From the NCBI GenBank assembly GCA_003488965.1, contig DNJW01000285.1, forward strand, positions 1 to 5,651: a stretch of DNA of 5,651 nucleotides. The letters run 5' to 3'. The notes below the pieces were generated by a model, which saw only the letters and a list, made by a program, of their open reading frames with translations, was not told the DNA's origin and searched no databases. This DNA comes from Lachnospiraceae bacterium. Its GTDB lineage: Bacteria; Bacillota; Clostridia; Lachnospirales; Lachnospiraceae. Of the stretch, positions 1 through 5,633 are shown piece by piece. The number at the start of each line of letters is the position of its first letter. The first letter of the stretch is position 1. Position numbers and translations under genes: made by a program.

Positions 1-83
1 TGCCCAGAGCAATGCGCGGCTATGTATTTGAGACGTGCATTGTTCTGCCGGTTATGGTACTGGAAGGGCAGATGCGGAACTGA
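1..83 (+). CDS. 3' end of an unidentified gene (C-terminal 26 residues)
   Basis: An open frame enters from the left edge (first full codon at base 3) and ends at TGA 81-83. It encodes 26 residues containing YVFETCIVLPVMVLEG and ending in QMRN. The frame is open to the edge and its stop sits 20 bases before the next start, as expected for the upstream member of the same operon. The fragment is too short for me to recognise a family. From context it may be another glycan-degradation enzyme, but that is only inference. The Shine-Dalgarno of the next gene lies immediately after this stop. Confidence 0.55.
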   Translation, partial: PRAMRGYVFETCIVLPVMVLEGQMRN

Positions 84-103
84 AATAAGGAGAAATCGGA
101 ATC

Positions 104-1828
104 ATGCGGACGGATTGGGAAGGAAAATTGAGCAGTAAGAAAGATTTTCAGGAGTTACTTTTGGAAATCATAAACCCGCTGCTTCCCTATTACAGTGAAG
201 GAAAAGCGGAACTGATACTCGGTGTTACGGCAACCAACTATGACCAGAAAGCAATCAGGCTGGAAGCATTTTCCAGGCCGTTGTGGGGACTGGTTCCTTT
301 CTGGGCGGGGGGAGGAAGTGCGCCTGCCTTTGAAGAAGTGTACCGGAAGGGTCTGGCGGAAGGAACGAATCCGGAGAGCAAAGAGTATTGGGGCGGTTTC
401 CATGCGTTTGACCAACGGTTTGTGGAGATGGCGGCGATTTCTTACGGGCTGATACTGGCGCCGGAGAAAGTGTGGGAGCCTTTGACGGAACAGGAGAAAG
501 ACCATCTGGCTGACTGGCTGTATGGAATCAATCAATATGAGCTTCCTGTCTGCAACTGGATTTTATTTGCAGTCCTGGTGAATATAGCCCTTAAGAAGCG
601 GGGAAGAAAATATGACGTCGAAAAACTGGAGGCTTATTTAAAAGGTACGGATACTTTTTATCTTGGGGACGGATGGTATCAGGACGGAGATTCGGGGCAG
701 AAAGATTATTATGTGTCTTTTGCCATTCATTTTTACAGTTTGTTTTATGCAAAAGTGATGGAGAAGGAAGACCCGGAGCGGAGCAGGCTGTATAAGGAAC
801 GGGCCACACAGTTTGGCCGTCAGTTTATTTACTGGTTTGATGAAAACGGGGCGGCGCTTCCGTTCGGACGTTCCCTTACGTACCGTTTTTCGCAGGTGAG
901 CTTTTTCTGTGCCTGCCTGATGGCGGGTGTGGAGCCGTTTTCCGCAGGGGTTATGAAAGGGCTGATCGTACGGCATTTGTGTGACTGGATGAAGAAACCT
1001 GTGTTCGACCGGAACGGAATCCTGACCATTGGATACGGTTATCCCGATTTGGTGATGGGAGAGCGGTATAACGGTCCGGGTTCGCCGTATTGGGCGTTAA
1101 AGACTTTTGCCGTACTGATGCTGCCGGATGAACATCCGTTTTGGAGTGCGGAAGCGGAGCCCATACCGCAGCTTACGGAACAGGTGGCGCTTCCTTATGC
1201 GGATATGCTGATTCGCCGCTATGAGAATCATACGACGGCCTATGTGCCGGGAAAGTACAGTCCTGCCGGACATGGGCAGACTCCGGCGAAGTACGGAAAG
1301 TTTGCCTATGATACGAGGTTTGCTTTTAACGTGGCGAAGTCCGCCTATGAGCTGCATGAGGCGGCTCCGGACAGTATGCTGGCTTTTATGGTAAACGGGT
1401 ATGTATATGTAAGAAGAATCTGTGAGGAATTTCAGGTGTCGGAAACGGACGTGATATCGAAGTGGGTGCCTTATGAAGGAATTGCGGTGGAAACTGTTAT
1501 TACGCCGACCGGATACGGGCATTGCCGTAAACACATCATAGAAAGCAACAAGGAATGCGAAGCCTATGACTGCGGATTTGCAGTGGAAATAGATGTAGCG
1601 GGCGAAAAGCTGGTGCAGGAAGATAATACGGCATGGGTGGAAAATGAATACTGCGAATGTCAGGTGATAGCGGTGCAAGGGGAAGGAAAAGGAGAAATTA
1701 TCATCGCTGACCCCAATACCAATCTGCTGCATCCCATGACACGGATTCCGGCAATCCGTTATCAGATTCACAAGGGCAGGAACGAAATTGTAACGGAAGT
1801 GAAGGCAGGATATCACCGTAAATGGTAA
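104..1828 (+). CDS. DUF2264 domain protein, putative intracellular glycan-degrading enzyme
   Basis: This 574-residue protein matches my memory of the DUF2264 family (Pfam PF10022). Its N-terminal half carries the typical block LEAFSRPLWG (residues 53-62) followed by a glycine-rich turn (69-71), then DGWYQDGD (189-196), GRSLTYRF (255-262) and YNGPGSPYW (322-330). These aromatic and acidic blocks between helices look like an alpha/alpha-barrel sugar-active fold. From about residue 365 the protein becomes beta-rich and contains KYGKFAYDTRFAFN (396-409), which I read as a C-terminal beta-sandwich. There is no signal peptide or membrane segment, so it should act in the cytoplasm on imported oligosaccharides. 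I recall, without certainty, that some DUF2264 proteins are classed as beta-glucuronidases (CAZy GH154). That would suit the kduI/kduD genes downstream, but the substrate cannot be read from the sequence. The ATG at 104 has an AAGGAG at 87-92, with rather long spacing (11 bases). The next gene starts 45 bases after its stop. Confidence 0.88.
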   Translation: MRTDWEGKLSSKKDFQELLLEIINPLLPYYSEGKAELILGVTATNYDQKAIRLEAFSRPLWGLVPFWAGGGSAPAFEEVYRKGLAEGTNPESKEYWGGFHAFDQRFVEMAAISYGLILAPEKVWEPLTEQEKDHLADWLYGINQYELPVCNWILFAVLVNIALKKRGRKYDVEKLEAYLKGTDTFYLGDGWYQDGDSGQKDYYVSFAIHFYSLFYAKVMEKEDPERSRLYKERATQFGRQFIYWFDENGAALPFGRSLTYRFSQVSFFCACLMAGVEPFSAGVMKGLIVRHLCDWMKKPVFDRNGILTIGYGYPDLVMGERYNGPGSPYWALKTFAVLMLPDEHPFWSAEAEPIPQLTEQVALPYADMLIRRYENHTTAYVPGKYSPAGHGQTPAKYGKFAYDTRFAFNVAKSAYELHEAAPDSMLAFMVNGYVYVRRICEEFQVSETDVISKWVPYEGIAVETVITPTGYGHCRKHIIESNKECEAYDCGFAVEIDVAGEKLVQEDNTAWVENEYCECQVIAVQGEGKGEIIIADPNTNLLHPMTRIPAIRYQIHKGRNEIVTEVKAGYHRKW

Positions 1829-1873
1829 GGAACAACGGTTTTTAAGAAAGCAGGGCGAAGGGGGCATGGAAGA

Positions 1874-2494
1874 ATGGCGAAGCTGTTTAGTTATGACAAT
1901 CCGGTATGGAGGTTTATGGGCAGGGTGGCGGATGTTTTTTTTCTGACGGTGCTGTGGGCGGCGTGCAGTCTGCCTGTCATTACGGCGGGCGCTTCCACTT
2001 CCGCGCTTTATTACGTATCCTTGAAAATGGTAAAGAACCGGGAGGGGTATCTTGGAAAGTCGTTTTTTAAGGCTTTCAGGGATAATTTTGCACAATCTAC
2101 CGTAATCTGGCTGCTAATGCTGGCGGCGGGTGCTTTTCTTGGCACGGATTTGTATTTCTTTTATCATTTGGAATCAACGGCAGCGGTCTTTGTTTTCTGG
2201 CTGTTGTTCGTATTTGCCGTATTGTATTTGTTGGTGGCGGTGTTGGTTTTTCCCTTGGAGGCGCGGCTGGATACAAAAATTGGAAAGCTGTTTTTCATGG
2301 CGTTTATGGTCAGCATCAAAAATTTTTCATGGGTGATGCTGATGCTTGTTATTGTAGTCTGTATTTTGGCAGCAGGAGTATTTGTATTTTGGCCGGTACT
2401 TCTCGTGGCGGCGGGAACGATTGCCTATCTTCATTCTTTGATTCTGGTGTGGATAGTGTTTCCGAAATACGGGTGGAACGGGAAAGAAGAATAG
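1874..2494 (+). CDS. YesL-type DUF624 integral membrane protein
   Basis: This 206-residue hydrophobic protein has the DUF624/YesL layout. A short amphipathic N-terminus (FSYDNPVWRFMGRVAD) leads into a first membrane segment at about 19-41 that ends in the family signature CSLPVITAGASTSALYY (31-47). A basic loop with SFFKAFRDNF (63-72) follows, then further membrane segments at about 73-95, 102-126 and 149-197 (probably two in the last stretch). The polar tail WNGKEE should be cytoplasmic. YesL proteins are common beside ABC-type sugar importers and polysaccharide-degradation genes in Firmicutes, but their molecular role is not established. The ATG at 1874 lies 45 bases after the DUF2264 stop, with a G-rich region (GAAGGGGG, about 1857-1864) as a possible ribosome binding site. 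This spacing and the 39-base gap to the next gene suggest co-transcription. No transporter permease lies in the window, so its partner is unseen. Confidence 0.87.
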   Translation: MAKLFSYDNPVWRFMGRVADVFFLTVLWAACSLPVITAGASTSALYYVSLKMVKNREGYLGKSFFKAFRDNFAQSTVIWLLMLAAGAFLGTDLYFFYHLESTAAVFVFWLLFVFAVLYLLVAVLVFPLEARLDTKIGKLFFMAFMVSIKNFSWVMLMLVIVVCILAAGVFVFWPVLLVAAGTIAYLHSLILVWIVFPKYGWNGKEE

Positions 2495-2533
2495 ATATAA
2501 CGGAGTAGCATTTGAAAGGACAAGGTAGGAATT

Positions 2534-3322
2534 ATGGCGACATTGGCATTGAAGGTTTTGGATAAAAGCGGGAAGACGATTTGCGTAAGCAGCGGGGAGG
2601 ATTATGTAAGCCTTGTATGTACGGCGGAGTACAAAGAGGGCGACCGCATTGTGCTGGAAACTTCGGAGAAAAACCGGTATGTATTTTTGCAGGTGGATGA
2701 TGCGCTGGGAGCGGCATTTTGTTATATTACGGGAAATGTGTCCTATGAGATACCTTTTGGAGAGAAGCGTATCTGTTATTCTCCGAAGGTGTTTTACGGA
2801 AACCGGCATTATTTGTATGCGCGGGTGGCAAGGCAGGACGAAATAGGGACTTACCGGAATATGGCATTGAATGTATGCGACCAGCACGGGGATACGGGAT
2901 GTTTCCCCCATGCATATGCCAATGTGGAGACGAGGGGCGAATCGGTTTTTGCTGCGCGCAATGCCATTGACGGCGTGTGCGAGAATCGTTCCCATGGTGA
3001 ATGGCCTTACGAATCGTGGGGCATCAATATGCAGGATGATGCGGAGATGACAGTGGATTTCGGAAGGGAAATAGAGGCGGATAAGGTGGTTCTTTACACC
3101 CGTTCGGATTTTCCCCATGATAATTGGTGGACACAGGTGAAATTGAGCTTTTCTGACGGTTCAGAAATTCTGTGGGATTTGGAAAAGAGCAGTCTGCCCC
3201 ATGTAATTACGTTTGAGACAAAACGGATTACATGGGTGAAACTGAGTGATTTGATAAAAGCGGATGATCCGTCGCCTTTTCCGGCACTGAGCCAGATTGA
3301 AGTGTATGGAAGGGGACTGTAA
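2534..3322 (+). CDS. Soluble two-domain protein with discoidin-like (F5/8 type C-like) C-terminal domain
   Basis: This 262-residue protein appears to have two beta-rich parts. Residues 1 to about 115 form a domain I do not recognise, with a run of short strands such as DRIVLET and YVFLQVDD. Residues about 125-262 resemble a galactose-binding/discoidin jelly roll: FAARNAIDGV (139-148), the aromatic NRSHGEWPYESWG (151-163), MTVDFGREIEADKVVLYTR (172-190), and a closing LSQIEVYGRG (252-261). The order 'A.NAIDG', then 'W..W', then 'V.LDFG..' , then '.KV.LY.R' is characteristic of that fold. There is no signal peptide, so it looks cytoplasmic. Seven cysteines (17, 29, 63, 81, 115, 123, 149) also fit a reducing compartment better than an extracellular one. 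The ATG at 2534 follows GTAGGA (2525-2530), 39 bases after the DUF624 stop. It may bind the glycan processed by the neighbouring enzymes or be an uncharacterised enzyme; no catalytic motif is evident. Confidence 0.8.
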   Translation: MATLALKVLDKSGKTICVSSGEDYVSLVCTAEYKEGDRIVLETSEKNRYVFLQVDDALGAAFCYITGNVSYEIPFGEKRICYSPKVFYGNRHYLYARVARQDEIGTYRNMALNVCDQHGDTGCFPHAYANVETRGESVFAARNAIDGVCENRSHGEWPYESWGINMQDDAEMTVDFGREIEADKVVLYTRSDFPHDNWWTQVKLSFSDGSEILWDLEKSSLPHVITFETKRITWVKLSDLIKADDPSPFPALSQIEVYGRGL

Positions 3323-3342
3323 GGGCTGCAGTTTTCTTTCAG

Positions 3343-3372
3343 TTGAAGTATGCTGCTTAAAATTAGTAATAT
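3343..3372 (+). promoter_or_regulatory. Candidate sigma-A promoter for kduI-kduD
   Basis: TTGAAG (3343-3348) and TAATAT (3367-3372) are separated by 18 bases in the AT-rich 103-base gap between the discoidin-like gene and kduI. The predicted start near 3379 would leave a leader of about 45 bases before the kduI ATG, including its strong ribosome binding site at 3411-3418. No clear terminator separates the two gene groups, so this would be an internal promoter adding to read-through. AT-rich sequence yields such matches by chance, so confidence is moderate. Confidence 0.42.
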
Positions 3373-3425
3373 TTATAAAAAACATAAAACAAGAATAAAA
3401 TGGTTTAGAAAGGAAGGAATGGCAA

Positions 3426-4289
3426 ATGGAACTGAGGACAGCGGCTTCACCAAGGGATGTGAAGCATTATACCACCGAAAGACTGAGGGAAGAATTTTTA
3501 ATTCAGGGGTTATTTTTGGAGGATGAAATCAAACTGGTATACAGCCATATTGACCGTATTATTACGGGAGCGGCAACACCGGTGTCCAAGACGCTTGTAC
3601 TGACTGCAGGCGATGAGCTGCGTGCGGAGTATTTCCTGCAGAGAAGGGAAATGGGTGTTATCAATATCGGCGGTGCGGGTGTGATTACGATTGACGGAAA
3701 GAAATATGATGTAGCTTTTAAAGAAGGTATGTATATCGGAATGGGTGCAAAAGATATCAGCTTTGAGAGCAAAGACGGTTCTAATCCGGCGAAATTCTAT
3801 ATTAACAGCGCGCCGGCACATAAGGCATATCCTACTGTTTTAATCAAACCAAACGGCACACCGGAGGAAGGCGTGGTAATCGTTAAGGATGAGAACAAGG
3901 TAGAGCTGGGGTCTTTAGAGGACTCGAATCATAGGGTAATATGCAAGTATATCCTTCCGGGGCAGGTAGAGAGCTGTCAGCTGGTAATGGGAATGACGAA
4001 ATTAGAGCCGGGAAGCGTATGGAATACCATGCCTTGCCACACTCACGACAGACGTATGGAAGTATATCTTTATTTTGAAATGCCGGAAGATGCGTTTGTA
4101 ATGCATTATATGGGAGAGCCGGATGAAACAAGGCACATCATAATGAGAAATGAAGAAGCGGTGATTTCGCCCAGTTGGTCTATCCATTCCGGATGCGGTT
4201 CCAGAGCCTATACTTTTATTTGGGGCATGGTCGGGGAAAACCAGGATTTCGACGATATGGACGGCGTGGCAATGAAAGATTTAATGTAA
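3426..4289 (+). CDS. kduI: 5-dehydro-4-deoxy-D-glucuronate isomerase (KduI)
   Basis: KduI (EC 5.3.1.17) isomerises 5-keto-4-deoxyuronate, formed spontaneously from unsaturated uronic acids released by lyases and unsaturated uronyl hydrolases, to 3-deoxy-D-glycero-2,5-hexodiulosonate. The 287-residue protein is 9 longer than the 278-residue E. coli enzyme. The metal-binding motif is intact: CHTHDRRMEVYLYF gives His205, His207 and Glu212, and SIHSG gives His254. These correspond to E. coli His196, His198, Glu203 and His245 with a constant offset of 9, so the extra residues lie N-terminal to the site. Other family blocks are VYSHIDRIITG (38-48) and FYINSAPAHKAYPT (124-137). The ATG at 3426 is supported by AGGAAGGA at 3411-3418. 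An ATG at 3419 is out of frame and overlaps the Shine-Dalgarno region. The protein is cytoplasmic. The next gene in the pathway follows 42 bases downstream, so the two are probably one transcript. Confidence 0.97.
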   Translation: MELRTAASPRDVKHYTTERLREEFLIQGLFLEDEIKLVYSHIDRIITGAATPVSKTLVLTAGDELRAEYFLQRREMGVINIGGAGVITIDGKKYDVAFKEGMYIGMGAKDISFESKDGSNPAKFYINSAPAHKAYPTVLIKPNGTPEEGVVIVKDENKVELGSLEDSNHRVICKYILPGQVESCQLVMGMTKLEPGSVWNTMPCHTHDRRMEVYLYFEMPEDAFVMHYMGEPDETRHIIMRNEEAVISPSWSIHSGCGSRAYTFIWGMVGENQDFDDMDGVAMKDLM

Positions 4290-4331
4290 ATTTTTTATAG
4301 GGAAATATTTAAAAAGAAATGGAGAAAAACA

Positions 4332-5138
4332 ATGAGCGATTTTATGAAGAAGTTTTCACTGGAAGGAAAGGTAGCATGGGTAACGGGGGCGTCCTATGGA
4401 ATCGGGTTTGCGATTGCAAGCGCATATGCGGAAGCAGGAGCAGCCATCGTATTTAACGATATCAAACAGGAACTGGTTGATAAAGGGCTGGCAGCTTATG
4501 AAGAAAAAGGCATCAAGGCTCACGGGTATGTATGCGATGTAACGAATGAGGAGCAGGTACAGGCTACGGTTGCACAGATTGAGAAGGAAGTAGGCGTGGT
4601 GGATATTCTTGTAAACAATGCAGGTATTATCAAACGTATTCCCATGTGTGAAATGACGGCAGCAGAATTCCGTCAGGTAATCGATGTAGACTTGAATGCG
4701 CCTTTCATTGTATCTAAGGCAGTGATTCCTGGCATGATTAAGAAAGGTCATGGCAAGATTATAAACATCTGCTCCATGATGAGTGAGTTAGGACGCGAAA
4801 CCGTATCCGCATATGCGGCAGCAAAGGGCGGTCTGAAGATGCTTACCAGAAATATTGCATCCGAGTATGGGGAATTCAACATTCAGTGTAACGGCATCGG
4901 CCCCGGCTACATCGCGACACCTCAGACAGCTCCTCTTAGGGAAGTACAGCCGGACGGTTCCAAACATCCTTTTGACCAGTTTATTATTGCGAAAACTCCG
5001 GCTGCACGTTGGGGTGAGACAGAAGATTTGCAGGGACCTGCAGTATTCCTTGCTTCCGATGCTTCGGATTTCGTAAACGGACATGTTCTTTATGTAGACG
5101 GCGGTATCCTTGCCTACATTGGAAAACAGCCGCAGTAA
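4332..5138 (+). CDS. kduD: KduD / gluconate 5-dehydrogenase-type short-chain dehydrogenase
   Basis: This 268-residue classical SDR has a nucleotide-binding TGASYGIG at 18-25, the NNAG structural motif at 95-98, and the tetrad Asn122, Ser148, Tyr161 and Lys165 (SAYAAAK at 159-165). The C-terminal blocks GPGYIATP (190-197), ARWGETEDLQGPAVFLASD (225-243) and HVLYVDGG (251-258) are typical of the KduD/gluconate-5-dehydrogenase branch. Next to kduI the expected reaction is reduction of 3-deoxy-D-glycero-2,5-hexodiulosonate to 2-keto-3-deoxy-D-gluconate (EC 1.1.1.127). Related clostridial and streptococcal proteins are often labelled gluconate 5-dehydrogenase (EC 1.1.1.69), and sequence alone does not separate the two, so the assignment rests on the kduI neighbour. 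An acidic residue after the second strand (FNDIKQ, Asp43) suggests preference for NAD(H) over NADP(H). The ATG at 4332 has TGGAG at 4320-4324 with good spacing. It is cytoplasmic and appears to be the last gene of the operon. Confidence 0.93.
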   Translation: MSDFMKKFSLEGKVAWVTGASYGIGFAIASAYAEAGAAIVFNDIKQELVDKGLAAYEEKGIKAHGYVCDVTNEEQVQATVAQIEKEVGVVDILVNNAGIIKRIPMCEMTAAEFRQVIDVDLNAPFIVSKAVIPGMIKKGHGKIINICSMMSELGRETVSAYAAAKGGLKMLTRNIASEYGEFNIQCNGIGPGYIATPQTAPLREVQPDGSKHPFDQFIIAKTPAARWGETEDLQGPAVFLASDASDFVNGHVLYVDGGILAYIGKQPQ

Positions 5139-5166
5139 AACAGTTGGCCCGTCAGACAACTTTTCT
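5138..5166 (+). terminator. Weak terminator-like hairpin after kduD
   Basis: AGTTG (5142-5146) can pair with CAACT (5157-5161) around a 10-base loop. The stem is followed directly by a pyrimidine tract starting TTTTCTTCTT, and flanking A residues (5138-5140) can extend pairing past one bulged C. Its position straight after the kduD stop fits the end of the kdu transcript. The stem is only 5 pairs with a large loop, so it may be inefficient. Confidence 0.4.
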
Positions 5167-5168
5167 TC

Positions 5169-5197
5169 TTGAAAAAATAGGAGCGGCATGTTATATT
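5169..5197 (+). promoter_or_regulatory. Near-consensus sigma-A promoter upstream of the candidate RNA
   Basis: TTGAAA (5169-5174) and TATATT (5192-5197) are separated by exactly 17 bases. This is one of the two best promoter matches in the window. Transcription would start near 5203-5205. No open reading frame with a ribosome binding site begins downstream before the strong terminator at 5251-5297, so its likely product is a short non-coding transcript. Confidence 0.65.
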
Positions 5198-5203
5198 AGA
5201 ACT

Positions 5204-5297
5204 ATAAAAGGAACAACCACCCACAAGATGGGTTGACCTAATAAGAAGATAGAAAATCCACCCTGCTACTCGGTCAAAGTTTTGGGGTGGTTTTTCT
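5204..5297 (+). ncRNA. Candidate structured small RNA, unidentified
   Basis: This stretch of about 94 bases lies between a good promoter (-10 at 5192-5197) and an intrinsic terminator, and has no credible reading frame. A 5' hairpin can form from CAA (5214-5216) with TTG (5233-5235) and CCCA (5220-5223) with TGGG (5229-5232), with loop CAAGA and a 3-base bulge. TTGACC (5233-5238) is a perfect complement of GGTCAA (5272-5277), which lies in the terminator loop, so an H-type pseudoknot is possible. AACCACCC (5215-5222) is also a perfect complement of GGGTGGTT (5285-5292), the 3' arm of the terminator, so an alternative fold could disrupt termination. I do not recognise it as 6S RNA, SRP RNA, T-box or a riboswitch I know. 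It could instead be a palindromic mobile repeat or a remnant of an IS200/IS605-type end. The start site is predicted, not observed. Confidence 0.5.
5251..5297 (+). terminator. Strong intrinsic terminator, probably bidirectional
   Basis: AGAAAATCCACCC (5251-5263) pairs with GGGTGGTTTTTCT (5285-5297) in 12 of 13 positions (one T-T mismatch), with a GC-rich CCACCC/GGGTGG core followed by TTTTTCT. The 21-base loop is unusually long for a terminator and contains GGTCAA, the complement of an upstream segment. On the minus strand the same stem is followed by a T-rich tract, so it could also stop transcription from the right. Confidence 0.75.
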
Positions 5298-5316
5298 ATG
5301 TAGATTTGATGGAATT

Positions 5317-5344
5317 CTGTTTGCCAGACGGTGTTGCCGAACAG
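5317..5344. repeat. Inverted repeat just upstream of a promoter
   Basis: CTGTTTG (5317-5323) and CGAACAG (5338-5344) are complementary over 7 positions (one G-T wobble in RNA) around a 14-base centre. The right arm ends 5 bases before the -35 box of the downstream promoter, a common place for an activator or repressor site. It may be chance, since no regulator gene is nearby and there is no second copy in the window. Confidence 0.3.
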
Positions 5345-5349
5345 ACCTT

Positions 5350-5377
5350 TTGACATCCGAATCTTATATGATAGAAT
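5350..5377 (+). promoter_or_regulatory. Near-consensus sigma-A promoter of the 71-residue CxxC protein gene
   Basis: A perfect -35 box TTGACA (5350-5355) and TAGAAT (5372-5377) are separated by 16 bases. The predicted start near 5384 gives a leader of about 34 bases with a ribosome binding site before the ATG at 5418. This argues against the in-frame GTG at 5331 and ATG at 5382, which lie upstream of or at the predicted transcription start. Confidence 0.7.
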
Positions 5378-5406
5378 AGAAATGGTTAATATATTAGGAA
5401 AGGGCG

Positions 5407-5415
5407 GGAAGGAAG
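5407..5415 (+). promoter_or_regulatory. Ribosome binding site deciding the start at 5418
   Basis: The purine run GGAAGGAAG lies 2-10 bases before the ATG at 5418, with GGAAGG at a normal spacing of 5. No comparable site precedes the in-frame candidates at 5331 or 5382, so this supports the shorter 71-residue protein. Confidence 0.65.
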
Positions 5416-5417
5416 CA

Positions 5418-5633
5418 ATGTTCAAAAAGAAGAAAAAGAAAATAGAAGTAGAGTTTGACAAGGAAAGACAGCGTCCTGTCCTGCATTGCAGTATTTGCAA
5501 CGGTGAACAGGTGGCCGGGTTTAAGGATATTTCTACCGGAAAGTTTCAGGAGGTTATGGTTATCAGGGACAGTAAGGATTTGGAGGAATTCCGCCAGATG
5601 TATGGGCTGGGGGATGTGCCGAAAGAGTATTAG
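5418..5633 (+). CDS. Small conserved protein with Lys-rich N-terminus and CxxC motif, function unknown
   Basis: This 71-residue protein begins MFKKKKKK (six consecutive lysines, 3-8), followed by a short acidic/basic segment. A core then starts LHCSICNGEQVAGFKD (22-37), with Cys24 and Cys27 forming CxxC, and continues through GKFQEVMVIR (41-50) to a short charged helix DLEEFRQMYGL (54-64). I recall similar small proteins in many Clostridia, some carrying the label 'aspartate dehydrogenase', which cannot be right for a protein this size with no Rossmann fold. A single CxxC could bind metal with a partner or be redox active. There is no signal peptide or membrane segment. The basic N-terminus could bind nucleic acid or anionic membrane. 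It has its own promoter and is separated from kduD by a terminator, so it is probably unrelated to the sugar pathway. Confidence 0.8.
   Translation: MFKKKKKKIEVEFDKERQRPVLHCSICNGEQVAGFKDISTGKFQEVMVIRDSKDLEEFRQMYGLGDVPKEY

Noticed and set aside
1097..2095. A 332-codon open frame on the minus strand opposite the 3' part of the DUF2264 gene and the start of the DUF624 gene.
   Set aside because: The translation is rich in Arg, His, Ser and Pro with no recognisable domain, it has no plausible ribosome binding site, and it lies opposite two well-supported genes. It is a by-product of the GC-biased codons on the + strand.
2327..3118. A 263-codon minus-strand open frame opposite the discoidin-like gene.
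   Set aside because: It has low-complexity, Arg/His-rich composition and no domain, and it runs across two + strand genes including their intergenic gap, so it is an antisense shadow.
3323..3362. A terminator between the discoidin-like gene and kduI, suggested by the CTGCAG and GCTGC repeats.
   Set aside because: The possible stems are only 4-5 pairs with large loops, and none is followed by a T-run.
5204..5297. A riboswitch or attenuator controlling the CxxC protein gene.
   Set aside because: That gene has its own strong promoter downstream of the terminator, and the terminator lies about 120 bases before its ATG. A free-standing RNA is the simpler reading, though read-through control is not excluded.
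5331..5417. A 29-codon N-terminal extension of the CxxC protein from a GTG at 5331 (or an ATG at 5382).
   Set aside because: The promoter -35/-10 boxes (5350-5377) lie inside this extension and the predicted transcript begins near 5384. The good ribosome binding site is before 5418.
5114..5500. A 128-codon minus-strand frame crossing the intergenic region after kduD.
   Set aside because: It runs through the terminator, both promoters and the start of the CxxC gene, contains an artefactual poly-Phe run opposite the lysine codons, and has no credible start signal.
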